The translations under genes were made by a program, and so were the position numbers. Source: an uncultured Clostridia bacterium (GTDB taxonomy: Bacteria > Bacillota > Clostridia > Oscillospirales > Acutalibacteraceae). From it: a stretch of 34,789 nucleotides of DNA. This document shows positions 9,201-16,563 of the stretch, in pieces (position 1 is the stretch's first letter; each line of letters opens with the position of its first letter). The notes under the pieces were generated by a model. That model was given only the letters and a program-made list of their open reading frames with translations. It was not told where the DNA came from and made no database searches. The stretch spans positions 1-34,789 of the forward strand of contig CAMUZD010000001.1 of NCBI GenBank assembly GCA_947165115.1, read 5' to 3'.

Positions 9201-11496
9201 AATCCAAGTCAGTTATGTTTTCTACCAATGTGTTTTCAACAGACGCTGCTTCTATTACAATCCCAATCTCATTATCAGCATCAAGAACATTATTAGTGGT
9301 ATATAACCACCCGCCAAACACATATGTTTTATCAGCTTCAAATATCATTTGTCCCAAACTATCCCCTATAGCTTGAGAAACAAATAATGTCGTTTCGTTA
9401 TTATTGCCGTTAGTTAGCATTAGAGAATTACCCGATTTTGAATGCGCTGAACTAGTATAAATTAAATCGTCATTATTAACACTTCTAGACCAATAATCCA
9501 TTCCTAAGGTTTCGTCAAATTGATTGTTTCGGATTAACTCGTTCTCGCCTGATGAAGCAATAAACGTGTTTCCATCACCATAATTAACGCACTTATACTC
9601 ACCATCACTGCCTCTGTATATGTTTAATCTGTATTGATCATCATAACCAATTAGTTCTATTGTACCATCGGCATGTGTGAATGTGCGCATATAGCTGTTA
9701 TCTTTATTAATCAAAAGAGAATCATACGGGTTTTGTTCATTTTCTCGATAAAGAGTGTAACCAGTTATATGATTTGTAGCTGGACTGGCATATCCGGCAT
9801 TAGTTGCATAATCTATTTCACAGATGTTTCCCTGTTCATCTTCAACGCTTACCAATCTTCCATCAAAATCATAAACAAAATTACACACATATTCATTATT
9901 AATTTGAACTGATTGAATTAACTTGGTATAATCATTTGAAAGATCTGAATTAAAAACGACTTCCAAATTTTGACCAATTGGTTCATTTGTGGAATCCATA
10001 GCGGTTATGTTTGTAATGCAATATCCACCAGTGTTATTATCAACAGCATACTCAAAGTATAAATAACTCCCATCTGATACTGATGTTACTTTTTCCAATA
10101 AATCAGGACTCACATATGTAAAAGTAAAAACATCGTTATTATTTCCAGATTCCTTGATGGCAGATAGATTGCCATTATTATTAAAAGTATATTTTAAACC
10201 ATCTGCAACAATATATAGATTTGAATATGAGACTTCGTTTGTAGATGTAAATCCACTAATTTCAGTAGTCTTCACCCATAACCTAGGCACGAAATTGCCT
10301 ATATTGTTTATGCTGTTCCAAAGTTGATAATCTCCTTGCGTTAGCAATGGGGAAGAAGGTATAAACTTAATTGTATCACCATTAGGCATTAACCATTTAG
10401 CATAATTATTATATAGTGATAATGAGCTTTCATAATTAAACTTCATGCCTACTCCGGCAGCATTTTCAAGAGGGGAATTATCAGCAGAATCGTAACTTCT
10501 ACTTACATTAAATTCATAATTTGCATATTTAAGCCCTATAAGCTTTTGATCAATCCTAAAAGTGGTTGTAGCATCATTAACATATAAAATACCGGCTTTA
10601 CTCATATCGCAAGAATGATATGTATAATCCAAATCGTTAGAATCCACTTCAAGATATCTTATAATCAAACAAGGATTCAAAACAGTAAAACTACCGCTAG
10701 TTGATTCATTTTTTATTGCCACGCCATTATTCTCTGTTTCTCCTCTGTCCCACCTGCTATACAGATCGGTAATATCCCAAGAATATGTTTGACCAACTTG
10801 CGTTATCGGCATAGTTTGAACTGTCAAAACATTATTTCCATCAAATGATGGAATTGCCCCACTATTTGACCAACCAGATGTAACCTCATAAACATTTGAT
10901 TGTGATATGGACGAAACAGTACAAGTAGCAGATATTCCAGCATAAACTACTAATTTATTGTTTGACAAGTAGTAGTGTAAATTTTCAGGCTTTACCGCAA
11001 AGCTCTTTCCGCCAGCTACTATACGGCGTCCGCCAAATGCAGCTTGCGTATCTCCCCAATTTATAACAAGACTTTCTGCTGTTTCAGATCGATGATTCTC
11101 CTGCCGCGATTCAAGGCTCATATCATCCATTGATTGAATGCTGCTCAACACTTTTTCAACAGAATCAGCTTCACGTTTATAATTAGAGATATCAACCCAC
11201 TTCCCATTAACGCTTTTATGCAGTGGAAAGTAAGAAAAGATTGAACATATAGAACCATCTTCAAGTAAAAACTCTTTTGCATACTCTTTTCGATTGGAAG
11301 AGATTTCACAAACAATATTAGGCATTCTATCTTCAGTTGAAAAAACGGGTTCAGTATCAATTCTATCATCTATCCGCTCATCATCAATTAGATTGACAGA
11401 AAAAGCAGCAATTTGAACAACTTGAAGCAACAATAAGATTGAAACTAAAAGCGAAGTTAGTTTTAAACTGATTTTTTGGTATCGTTGATTTTTCAT
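6271..11496 (-). CDS. Secreted RHS/YD-repeat protein 1
   Basis: 1741 residues. A basic N-terminus and hydrophobic segment (about 12-32) form a signal peptide or anchor. A DNRLRE-like beta domain follows at about 165-285 (VGQTYSWDITDLYSRW), then YD repeats that build the RHS shell (about 300-1590, many of the type YxYDxxGRL), with a carbohydrate-binding-like insert near 660-830. The RHS core end is recognisable (YDAWGSP, YDYESGLYYNQGRCYSSSWGRYVSPE) but diverged. Where the other RHS proteins here have NNPVMFVDPxG, this one has NNTVNIPD, so the usual DPxG self-cleavage motif is missing. The variable tail (about 1606-1741) resembles those of the RHS proteins at 15016 and 16560, including a Cys (about 1638) and a DLFAH motif (His about 1675). 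No small membrane immunity gene follows; a protease gene does. The start has an AGGAGG site. Confidence 0.9.
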   Translation of the reverse strand: MKNQRYQKISLKLTSLLVSILLLLQVVQIAAFSVNLIDDERIDDRIDTEPVFSTEDRMPNIVCEISSNRKEYAKEFLLEDGSICSIFSYFPLHKSVNGKWVDISNYKREADSVEKVLSSIQSMDDMSLESRQENHRSETAESLVINWGDTQAAFGGRRIVAGGKSFAVKPENLHYYLSNNKLVVYAGISATCTVSSISQSNVYEVTSGWSNSGAIPSFDGNNVLTVQTMPITQVGQTYSWDITDLYSRWDRGETENNGVAIKNESTSGSFTVLNPCLIIRYLEVDSNDLDYTYHSCDMSKAGILYVNDATTTFRIDQKLIGLKYANYEFNVSRSYDSADNSPLENAAGVGMKFNYESSLSLYNNYAKWLMPNGDTIKFIPSSPLLTQGDYQLWNSINNIGNFVPRLWVKTTEISGFTSTNEVSYSNLYIVADGLKYTFNNNGNLSAIKESGNNNDVFTFTYVSPDLLEKVTSVSDGSYLYFEYAVDNNTGGYCITNITAMDSTNEPIGQNLEVVFNSDLSNDYTKLIQSVQINNEYVCNFVYDFDGRLVSVEDEQGNICEIDYATNAGYASPATNHITGYTLYRENEQNPYDSLLINKDNSYMRTFTHADGTIELIGYDDQYRLNIYRGSDGEYKCVNYGDGNTFIASSGENELIRNNQFDETLGMDYWSRSVNNDDLIYTSSAHSKSGNSLMLTNGNNNETTLFVSQAIGDSLGQMIFEADKTYVFGGWLYTTNNVLDADNEIGIVIEAASVENTLVENITDLDYTEISFIRFDNTIHNSWQYRLQGFKLDEESVVRLKLLYNNQRGAVYFDDLTMFESVKSDSDLDGMLISNPMEYVYSNGLVTEETVTWDRENDNDLYMSASYSYNNRKLQEYIDYNGNSTYYKYNSRTGELSGIGHTLSNNVISDVKSLQYDASSLLKRSEQIIQNVETNANVTLDVEYYNTSGRVEEVQHNGVIHVFEYNPDGTLAETYSDSDALLNGNNDEYCMDYTYSNGDLSVIDYSNGYRIKYLNGTNQSNTTKTISCYSVDGQNETLIKSYVYTYDEDNVLNSVYDTQSGLTISYISSDLDSYELSDYDVLYEKTSNSDGTVDEEYGQRAYSDSENTSFDTVATSVTNVTNNPDGTRSIQSTTNIVKNTRYFANSTNYYHGYYEYEKESVRDYFNRIESKTVASNYQRDNNPGNLVSEVNYEYVDLGNGRTSGLVSEYTQTFYKENQNSTITNCQSLNRKFEYDNRGNIAFVYEENGNNIAPNQYYEYDNANQIITEIDFYNHFLIHYTYNTGGNLTAKVYYDFPNNLFNMTTRQIISIGSEIRRVTYQYDLVWKDRVVSYSDTGFTDDNVDDSVYETISYDKMGNPLNYVGDKTLDLVNYNAISIKSAQRIIKGDLEWNGNRLVSFETDSNRYEYSYDANGYRTSKSIYTKTASGNDTYTYNKTSIIDYVWNNGVLSGILYSSVDSIGQRYNTQSAMIIYDQEGAPAGYISYDGVPYLFKKDINESVLSLVYTDGTDTCSIQYDAWGSPMVTLSGNWIQQIVTLLTLMHSPSLYHGYLYDYESGLYYNQGRCYSSSWGRYVSPESPEKLTERSDNPLDVNLYLFCNNNTVNIPDTVALWSRDYSGVEWQANGFDIKMDEMFASRSMCMLVANQIIKKYGTWSPELGYNINEMNALRVSSDLFAHYVGKTATAAVNKVNACWGDGWILNNQKSNIVKVRKSDPNADKYLKIWKAAPEIRIYALKEGIFISL

Positions 11497-11800
11497 AAAA
11501 GTCCTCCTGATTTATTTTTAAATTTAGATTATATAATATATTATTTGCCGATTCTAAATCTAAGTAATTATCATATACGCTTATTGAAATAACACTATCA
11601 TCTTTTTTGAAAAATAGATAAATGCAGTAAAAGATTCTCCCAACTAATCAGAGCTTTTTGCTTACACGCTGAAGCTTTAGATTCTTAGTAATTTCAATGT
11701 ACTATTTATAAAAATCAATTAATATCCCTTCAATTATCCGTTATATTAAAACCAAATTATCAAATTAGTTTTAACTTTATTATCCATATTAGTGTTCGTA
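11497..11800. other. Intergenic region between agrB and RHS gene 1
   Basis: 304 AT-rich bases without a convincing gene. Next to the RHS start there is an AT-rich stretch (about 11525-11545) containing TATAAT-like sequence on the minus strand that could hold its -10 element; I could not assign a -35. Around 11637-11662 the sequence looks like a deleted version of the CAACT/AGTTG terminator hairpin found at 30536-30561, suggesting a decayed duplicate of that terminator. No agrB terminator is obvious. Confidence 0.4.
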
Positions 11801-12400
11801 TCATATAGTATGCCTCTTTTTTTTATTTGACACTTGCTTGATTTTACCGGCACTCAATAGAATCGCTTCCAATGAATCTGCCACACAGATTGAGTAACAA
11901 ATTCTTTGAACACCTGTTATTATCAAAGCTAAAGATATAACAAGATATATCAATAATAATAGAAGAGATATAATGCTGTATTTTTCTTTCTCGTTTTTAG
12001 ACAAAGGTTTTTCTTCAGTATCGAGAGGAGAAAAAATAATAATAATCAGAGAAGAGGCTATTAGCAAGCTGACATATACACAAGTCAGTTCAAAGCTAAT
12101 GAGCAGTTTTAAGCCTAAAGCACACATAATTATGGAAATGGAAGTGTAAAAAAAACACATCCATTCCTTATCAGCGTGAACGCCGCCGGCATAAGCTCGA
12201 ATAATGCTGAATAAGACATAGAAAACTAAGCTTTCAAGAACAATGTTCAAAATCACTCCAAATATCAGTGATATGATGAGGAACAACAGTTTTGAAATCA
12301 ATATATAGAATCCATATGCATAAAGTTCAACATCTTCATTCTGTATAACAGAAGAACGAGCCAAACCGACGGCTAAACGCTCTGACAATTTACTTAACAA
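11801..12400 (-). CDS. agrB: AgrB-type accessory protease (the only complete copy)
   Basis: The protein matures and exports the AgrD signal precursor at the cytoplasmic membrane. I start it at a TTG (12398-12400) overlapping the end of agrD by 11 bases, with an AAGG about nine bases upstream. This gives 199 residues, typical of AgrB; a longer frame reaches 12481 but would overlap most of agrD. The catalytic signature is clear: GGVHADKEWMC, with His75 and Cys82, the same seven-residue spacing as His77/Cys84 of Staphylococcus aureus AgrB. Hydrophobic segments before and after (about 31-68, 85-135, 145-175) match the polytopic family. About 200 bp of this gene (12174-12373) recur without visible change in the truncated copy at 26001-26273. 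Confidence 0.92.
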   Translation of the reverse strand: MLSKLSERLAVGLARSSVIQNEDVELYAYGFYILISKLLFLIISLIFGVILNIVLESLVFYVLFSIIRAYAGGVHADKEWMCFFYTSISIIMCALGLKLLISFELTCVYVSLLIASSLIIIIFSPLDTEEKPLSKNEKEKYSIISLLLLLIYLVISLALIITGVQRICYSICVADSLEAILLSAGKIKQVSNKKKRHTI

Positions 12401-12545
12401 ATTTGTTTGCCTTTTTAAATTTGCTGAGAGATGCCGGTGCTTTAGGCTGATAAATAGCGGTACAGGTAGTGCTGTTCGCATCTCTTCTTAATGTTTTTTC
12501 CGCAACGATTTTAACGACCTTTGCAGTTGTTTTCTTAAAAGTCAT
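12390..12545 (-). CDS. agrD: AgrD-like cyclic lactone autoinducer precursor, copy 1
   Basis: 51 residues. An ATG follows a strong GGAGGG site. The layout is that of AgrD: a basic amphipathic leader (MTFKKTTAKVVKIVAEK), then ANSTTCTAIYQPKAP, then a basic tail ending KFKKANKFVK. Known AgrD chemistry joins the Cys to the C-terminal residue of a five-residue ring, so I infer the ring C-T-A-I-Y, released by AgrB cleavage between Tyr and Gln-Pro. The neighbour downstream, overlapping by 11 bases, is agrB. Copies at 26263 and 27758 have the same core. The signal should be sensed by the AgrC-like kinase at 29227-30510. Confidence 0.92.
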   Translation of the reverse strand: MTFKKTTAKVVKIVAEKTLRRDANSTTCTAIYQPKAPASLSKFKKANKFVK

Positions 12546-12567
12546 TATTATCCCTCCTTTCAATGAC

Positions 12568-12621
12568 AGAATAGCAAAATCAATTACACAAAAGCAATAA
12601 AACTGTCAAACTGCAATAAAA
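12568..12621 (-). promoter_or_regulatory. Candidate agrD promoter with tandem direct repeats
   Basis: On the minus strand an extended -10 (TGC-TATTCT, hexamer 12568-12573) lies just before the agrD ribosome binding site, with a weak -35 (TTGCTT, 12592-12597) 18 bases away. An alternative -35 TTGACA sits at 12604-12609 but its -10 partner is poor. Two identical 9-base direct repeats, GCAATAAAA on the plus strand (12594-12602 and 12613-12621, period 19), overlap and precede the -35. AgrA-type LytTR regulators bind direct repeats in that position, so these are candidate binding sites. The element is duplicated at 27936-27989. Confidence 0.4.
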
Positions 12622-12730
12622 TCGTGCATAAATGTAGAATTTCACATCATTTCAAAACAGTTAAAAAATTTTTCTGATTATTCATAATATAACAAAACTG
12701 TTCTGTTATGCATTCTGTTAAAACTCCAAA

Positions 12731-12749
12731 GGATAATCTAAAATTATCC
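12731..12749 (+). promoter_or_regulatory. Inverted repeat before xre copy 1 (operator or leader hairpin)
   Basis: GGATAAT-CTAAA-ATTATCC, a perfect 7-bp inverted repeat, ends two bases before the GAGGTG ribosome binding site of xre. It could be the operator for autorepression by the XRE protein, or an RNA hairpin that limits translation. It is conserved unchanged at 28099-28117. Confidence 0.5.
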
Positions 12750-12761
12750 GAGGTGATAACA

Positions 12762-13079
12762 ATGAGTAATACCCAAAATCTAATTGGGCTCCGAATTATG
12801 CAAAGAAGAAAAGAATTGCGGCTAAGCCAAGAAAAGCTTGCGGAAAAACTAGGTATATCCAAGAACCATTTATCAAACATTGAACGGGGCAAATATATGC
12901 CAACAACAGAATGTATATTCAAGATCTGCAGCGCGATGGGAAACACTCCGGATTTTTATCTGGTCGGCACGCCCACTTCGGAAACCGATGAAATTGTTTG
13001 CTTGATCAAAGCTATGCCGTTAAACGAACAAATGAAACTTGTTGAATTGCTTCGCTTCTATATTGATAATCTCATTTAG
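12762..13079 (+). CDS. XRE-family DNA-binding regulator, copy 1
   Basis: 105 residues from the ATG at 12762, which has a GAGGTGATAAC site; an upstream in-frame ATG (12708) has none. Residues about 4-62 form an HTH_3/Cro-CI domain: IGLRIMQRRKELRLSQEKLA, then the recognition helix region ISKNHLSNIERG and a C-terminal helix. The tail (TSETDEIVCLIKAMPLNEQMKLVELLRF) is probably a dimerisation helix. Residues 1-78 are the same as in copy 2 (28130-28447) apart from one Phe/Tyr change, whereas the tail differs. It is transcribed divergently from agrD, so it is well placed to regulate that promoter and its own. Unlike copy 2 it is followed by an ATPase gene rather than by response regulator and kinase genes. 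Confidence 0.88.
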   Translation: MSNTQNLIGLRIMQRRKELRLSQEKLAEKLGISKNHLSNIERGKYMPTTECIFKICSAMGNTPDFYLVGTPTSETDEIVCLIKAMPLNEQMKLVELLRFYIDNLI

Positions 13080-13097
13080 CATTGACTTTATCTACTC

Positions 13098-13126
13098 TTG
13101 ACAATCAGAACACCGCATGATATAAT
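13098..13126 (+). promoter_or_regulatory. Consensus sigma-A promoter for the ATPase gene
   Basis: TTGACA (13098-13103), a 17-base spacer and TATAAT (13121-13126) match the vegetative consensus exactly. Transcription should start near 13133, inside the inverted repeat at 13125-13165. No activator would be needed, so control is expected to be negative. Confidence 0.8.
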
Positions 13127-13165
13127 ATCGACAAATCAAGAAATCAAATCCTGATTTGTCGATAT
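13125..13165 (+). promoter_or_regulatory. 14-bp inverted repeat overlapping the start of transcription
   Basis: ATATCGACAAATCA (13125-13138) and its exact reverse complement (13152-13165) flank a 13-base spacer. It begins within the -10 hexamer and covers the predicted start site, as expected for a repressor operator. If transcribed it would also form a stable 5' hairpin about 23 bases before the ATG of the ATPase gene. Confidence 0.7.
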
Positions 13166-13188
13166 AATTGCTTTGAGTAGGTGAATTA

Positions 13189-14448
13189 ATGGACTATATT
13201 AAGCGTAATATCGAAGAGCTGGTTAAAAACTCGGAAAAAACATTTAAATGTGTATTGGTAACCGGAGCGCGTCAGACCGGCAAATCCACTATGCTTAAAA
13301 CTTTATTCCCTGATAAGAAATATGTACCAATTGACGATCCTTTCATTGAGGAGCAAGCAAACGAAAACCCCAATATGTTTATAATGCTGAATCCTCCTCC
13401 CGCATTTTATGATGAGGTTCAGAGGGCACCCGGCCTTTTTCGCTTTATTAAGATTAAATGCGATGAAAGCAACCAATATGGATTGTTTTGCCTATCAGGG
13501 TCACAGCCTTTGGAACTGATGGAAAATGCATCCGAATCTCTTTCGGGTCGAGTTAGTATAGTCGAATTAGCTGGTTTGTCGTTGCGCGAGATTCAGAGAT
13601 CTGCATTTAATGAGCCATTTGTTCCTACAATGGATTATGTTAAAAAACGCAGTCAATCAGCCAAAGCTCCCGATAATATATGGGAGATAATTCATAAGGG
13701 AGGGTATCCTGAGCTTCAAAACCCTGATTTGAATTGGTCATCATTCTTTTCCAGTTATGTCAAAACATATCTTGAGCGAGATGTTCGTAAACTGTCAGCC
13801 GTTCAAGACTTAGATGATTTCAGACGATTTATGATTGCAGTAGCTGCACGAACAGGACAAATGCTTAATTATGCCAATATAGCTGATGAAATAGGAAAAG
13901 ATGCCGGAACAGTCAAAAAATGGATGTCTATTTTAGAAGCTTCCGGTATTGTATATTTGCTGGAGCCTTATACTCCATCTGTACTTAAAAAAGCAATCAA
14001 AACTCCTAAGGTTTATTTTAGAGACACAGGTCTTGCAGCTTATCTCACCCGTTGGCTCACTCCTGAAGCGTTGGCTTATGGTGCTATGAGCGGTGCTATG
14101 TTTGAAACATATGTAATAACAGAAATACTTAAATCTTATTCAAACCAAGGCATTGACTACAGATATTGTGTCTCATATTATAGGGGCAGAGATAAAAAGG
14201 TAACTCGCAAAGACGGTCTTGAAGTGGAAACCGAGAGCGAGATTGATCTTATTATTGAAGAAAATGGTGTTCTTTATCCTATCGAGATTAAACAAAGTTT
14301 TTCAGTAACAGCCGATCAAGCCGGTACCTTCAAAGTTTTGGATAAAGTTGAAGAAAAGAAACGCGGAATGGGGGCAATAATATGCACTTGTCCTCAGCCT
14401 AATCTGTTGCGTGATAATCTGTTGCAACTACCGGTTTGGTTTATATAA
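13189..14448 (+). CDS. AAA-family ATPase with DUF4143 (DUF4143/PDDEXK-like C-terminus)
   Basis: 419 residues. It belongs to the common but poorly understood ATP-binding proteins of the AAA_14 plus DUF4143 type. Walker A is GARQTGKST (residues 26-34), Walker B is AFYDEVQ with Asp75-Glu76, and a sensor-like LSGSQ follows. The DUF4143 region has a helical linker, probably a winged helix (about 210-260, ANIADEIGKDAGTVKKWMSI), and ends in a restriction-endonuclease-like core (ESEIDLIIEENG then PIEIKQS, about 350-375) with Asp and Glu-x-Lys. Biochemical roles are not settled for the family; many members sit in mobile or accessory regions. The ATG has a TAGGTG site. It stands alone behind its own promoter and is followed by a strong hairpin. 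It occupies the position that the response regulator has in agr locus 2. Confidence 0.9.
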   Translation: MDYIKRNIEELVKNSEKTFKCVLVTGARQTGKSTMLKTLFPDKKYVPIDDPFIEEQANENPNMFIMLNPPPAFYDEVQRAPGLFRFIKIKCDESNQYGLFCLSGSQPLELMENASESLSGRVSIVELAGLSLREIQRSAFNEPFVPTMDYVKKRSQSAKAPDNIWEIIHKGGYPELQNPDLNWSSFFSSYVKTYLERDVRKLSAVQDLDDFRRFMIAVAARTGQMLNYANIADEIGKDAGTVKKWMSILEASGIVYLLEPYTPSVLKKAIKTPKVYFRDTGLAAYLTRWLTPEALAYGAMSGAMFETYVITEILKSYSNQGIDYRYCVSYYRGRDKKVTRKDGLEVETESEIDLIIEENGVLYPIEIKQSFSVTADQAGTFKVLDKVEEKKRGMGAIICTCPQPNLLRDNLLQLPVWFI

Positions 14449-14470
14449 TTTAAATATATTAAAATGAAAC

Positions 14471-14499
14471 CTCCCCAACTTAACAAATCAGTTGGGGAG
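14471..14499 (+). terminator. Hairpin terminator after the ATPase gene
   Basis: CTCCCCAACT (14471-14480) pairs perfectly with AGTTGGGGAG (14490-14499) around a 9-base loop. The T-tract after it is short (TTACTTAT). The stem is almost the same as that at 30536-30561 after the kinase gene, another trace of duplication between the two agr loci. Confidence 0.7.
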
Positions 14500-14594
14500 T
14501 TACTTATACGATGAATTAATTAAGAAATCAGTCAGCAAGTAATCCAGTAATTAATTGCGGCTTCCATATTTTAAAATCTACGCTTGTTTATCAT

Positions 14595-15032
14595 TTAATC
14601 ATTGTAAATCATTACTATAGCTGTAACAATTCCTATAATTATTGCTATTCCTTCAATAATCAAAAACGGTTTTTTCAACACTGTTACATCTCTTTTTTCT
14701 ACCCTTCGAATGATAAAGAGGAATAGAAAAACAACCGGAATAATAAGAAATGAACAACCAATCACAGTGTAAGGCAGTCCGATTAAAAGATAAGTAATGA
14801 TGTCAAACAAACCTTCCTCATATTTAAGCATAGTATATAGGAAGGGGACTATTGATAAAGCGATAGATAAAGCAAACAATATTAAGGTTATTAGTTTCGA
14901 CTGCTTATTCTTGTATCTAAAAACGCAGTATTTGTATGAACTGAATAATACTATTGCGGGAATAAGGCAAAAAAAGCTAAATAGTGAAAGGGAATTCATA
15001 ACTATTTCTATATAACTAATGATAGAGTCCAT
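14595..15032 (-). CDS. Small polytopic membrane protein, candidate immunity protein for the orphan RHS tip
   Basis: 145 residues with four predicted membrane helices (about 13-32, 46-66, 76-104 and 123-142) joined by short basic loops (FRYKNKQSK, RRVEKRDVTVLKK). Its ATG overlaps the 3' end of the RHS tip gene by 17 bases, and its ribosome binding site GGAGG is encoded by the last codons of that gene. Toxin-then-immunity order with tight coupling is the rule for RHS systems. I therefore infer that it protects against the tail of 15016-16110, probably at the membrane. No sequence family is recognised. The protein encoded at 16147-16563 has the same size and topology and plays the matching role for the main RHS gene. 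Confidence 0.7.
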   Translation of the reverse strand: MDSIISYIEIVMNSLSLFSFFCLIPAIVLFSSYKYCVFRYKNKQSKLITLILFALSIALSIVPFLYTMLKYEEGLFDIITYLLIGLPYTVIGCSFLIIPVVFLFLFIIRRVEKRDVTVLKKPFLIIEGIAIIIGIVTAIVMIYND

Positions 15033-16110
15033 TAAGATTCATCCTCCAAATAGTTTCATATACTAATGATCTGATTTCTCTTTCTTTTCCTTCCTCTTGT
15101 CCGATTGAAATAGGGTCCGAGTGAGCATAAAGGAATCCGATTACTTCATTTGGCACCATATAATTTTCAGGATTATACATAACAGCATATTTTAGTAACT
15201 TAGCCTCATCGACCGTAGCATAATATAAAAAGGTATGAGCATATATTTCTTTAGCAACTCTTTCTTTACTGCCGGCACCATCGACCCAAGTGTAATACTT
15301 AGCAACAATAGAACAAATTTTCTTATCTCTAAATGAACGACAAACATCAAAATCGCATCCAGATTCTTTTTTTCCTTGAAATATAACCAAAGAGACATAA
15401 AAGTAGTCACCAAGATTATAGCAGTTTGATAATAAATATAGTCGTTCATTAAAAGGAACGCCAGAAAACAACAGTAAAGCTGTACCTCCTAATTTATAAA
15501 ATACTTTTAACGCTTCATTCTCTGTCGAAACTTCATAAACATTCCCCCTCGGATCCACAAACATCACAGGATTATTCAGACAATACGCAAACATATTGGT
15601 GCTGTTGATGTGGTCGCCGGCTACAAGGTAAGCGTCGGCCGAGATAAATCTGCCCGTCTGCGGATCGTAGTAACGGCTCTGGAGATAATACAGCTCGGAT
15701 TCTTCATCATAGACATATCCGCGATATCTCAGAGGATTAAAGTATGCAAGATCTCCGTAACCGGTTGTTATGGTGGAAGTTCCGGGTTTTCCCCACGCGT
15801 CATATCTGTACTTTACGACCACATTACCGCTTGCATCAGCAAGTCCGAGAACATCACCCTGTATGTTAAGGATGTAGTAATATACTGTGTTGTCATATTT
15901 CAGAGCAAAAGGTCTGCCGTCCGCTCCGTAAGAAATATCAAGCGTATGTCCCGATACTTCGGTTCTGACAAGCTGAGAACCGGAATAGTAGTAACTGTAA
16001 TCATCGTATCCTGTATTTCTTTCCGTCCTCAATCCGTTTTCATCATAGGCAAATGTCATACTGTAGTTAGAATCTGTCAGTGACATAAGCCGGTTGCGGT
16101 CCCAGGTCAT
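15016..16110 (-). CDS. Orphan RHS tip: end of RHS core plus variable C-terminal domain
   Basis: 364 residues from an internal Met, without a ribosome binding site. RHS homology begins upstream, at about 16146 (AGNPTSYRGHAMTWDR), directly after the stop codon of 16147-16563 and in frame with it. It corresponds to the last 370 or so residues of the RHS protein at 16560-22547: the RHS core end (YRYDAWGKPG, RYRGYVYDEESELYYLQSRYYDP), NNPVMFVDPRG at about residue 185, then a 178-residue tail. The tail has the VCRSF, IVA, EIYAH and YETIWR motifs also seen in the main RHS protein. With no signal peptide, shell or start signal, it fits a silent reserve toxin cassette of the orphan CdiA-CT/Rhs-CT type. 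It could be expressed after recombination with the upstream gene. Confidence 0.85.
   Translation of the reverse strand: MTWDRNRLMSLTDSNYSMTFAYDENGLRTERNTGYDDYSYYYSGSQLVRTEVSGHTLDISYGADGRPFALKYDNTVYYYILNIQGDVLGLADASGNVVVKYRYDAWGKPGTSTITTGYGDLAYFNPLRYRGYVYDEESELYYLQSRYYDPQTGRFISADAYLVAGDHINSTNMFAYCLNNPVMFVDPRGNVYEVSTENEALKVFYKLGGTALLLFSGVPFNERLYLLSNCYNLGDYFYVSLVIFQGKKESGCDFDVCRSFRDKKICSIVAKYYTWVDGAGSKERVAKEIYAHTFLYYATVDEAKLLKYAVMYNPENYMVPNEVIGFLYAHSDPISIGQEEGKEREIRSLVYETIWRMNLNGLYH
15549..15600. repeat. Recombination tract 1 shared with main RHS gene
   Basis: These 52 bases match 17114-17165 with a single C/T change visible. The tract codes for the NNPVMFVDP region just before the variable tail, the usual crossover site for tail replacement in RHS genes. 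The copies are direct repeats 1565 bases apart. Confidence 0.85.
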
Positions 16111-16141
16111 TGCATGTCCGCGGTAAGATGTCGGATTGCCG
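16101..16141. repeat. Recombination tract 2 shared with main RHS gene
   Basis: These 41 bases are identical to 17663-17703. They lie at the upstream end of the homology of the orphan tip, coding for NPTSYRGHAMTWDR. With tract 1 they bracket about 550 bases of homologous RHS core available for crossover. Confidence 0.85.
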
Positions 16142-16146
16142 GCATT

Positions 16147-16563
16147 TTATCTCAAGAATACTTTTGTCACAATCATTATGATTGTTGATGCGCCGACAAA
16201 AGCTGCATACAGAATCCAAAATATAGGCGCAATCTTTTTTTTATCTGTTTTTGCAGTTATTATTAAAGGAATTGGAATAAGTACAGAGAATAAGCCGGCA
16301 TATCTTGTAAATGAGATTATTGGAGTAGTTATCAAGGATATAAATGCCCAGGTTATGTCATCAAATGCAAACAGAATTGTAGGCAGAATCATAGCAAAAC
16401 CAATAATAATTAATAACACTTTCACAACAAAAGGCTTCTTCTTAAATGTTCCGAAAGCATAATAATAGAACAACAAAGATATAGAATAGAAAGGAAACAA
16501 AAAGTAAAGTATGCACCAAAATATATCTTTTATATAATCAGGCGCATTTTCAAAAAAAATCAT
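16147..16563 (-). CDS. Small polytopic membrane protein, candidate immunity protein for the main RHS protein
   Basis: 138 residues from the ATG at 16563, whose A-T-G-A overlaps the RHS stop codon by four bases and follows GGAGG encoded by the last RHS codons. A TTG twelve bases upstream would overlap that ribosome binding site and is less likely. Four hydrophobic helices are visible (about 13-34, 44-66, 71-100 and 110-132) with basic connecting loops (FKKKP, KTDKKK). It is similar to the protein encoded at 14595-15032 in length and topology but not obviously in sequence, as expected for immunity proteins specific to different tails. Stop-start overlap implies translational coupling to the toxin gene. 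Confidence 0.72.
   Translation of the reverse strand: MIFFENAPDYIKDIFWCILYFLFPFYSISLLFYYYAFGTFKKKPFVVKVLLIIIGFAMILPTILFAFDDITWAFISLITTPIISFTRYAGLFSVLIPIPLIITAKTDKKKIAPIFWILYAAFVGASTIIMIVTKVFLR

Larger units (their letters stand above)
12363..13097. repeat. Large direct repeat, copy A (agrB start-agrD-xre block)
   Basis: This block matches 27731-28465 at a constant offset of 15,368 bases with no indels that I can see. The core 12470-12996 is nearly identical, one base change being visible near 12957. The agrB/agrD edge is about 85-90 percent alike, and a diverged patch covers the last third of xre (about 12997-13045). Both copies lie in the same orientation, so they can recombine to delete what lies between. 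Confidence 0.9.

Noticed and set aside
11637..11662. Terminator for RHS gene 1 or agrB
   Set aside because: It resembles the CAACT/AGTTG hairpin at 30536 but one arm is deleted, so no stable stem remains.
12401..12481. Longer AgrB start at 12481
   Set aside because: It would overlap nearly the whole of agrD and extends well beyond the usual length; the TTG at 12400 has a better-placed ribosome binding site.
12647..12946. Conserved 99-residue reading frame antisense to xre, identical in both repeat copies
   Set aside because: It is identical only because the DNA repeat is identical; there is no ribosome binding site and its composition is that of the complement of an HTH gene.
12470..12996. 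Repeat block as an insertion sequence
   Set aside because: It has no transposase, no terminal inverted repeats and no target duplication; it contains ordinary agr genes.
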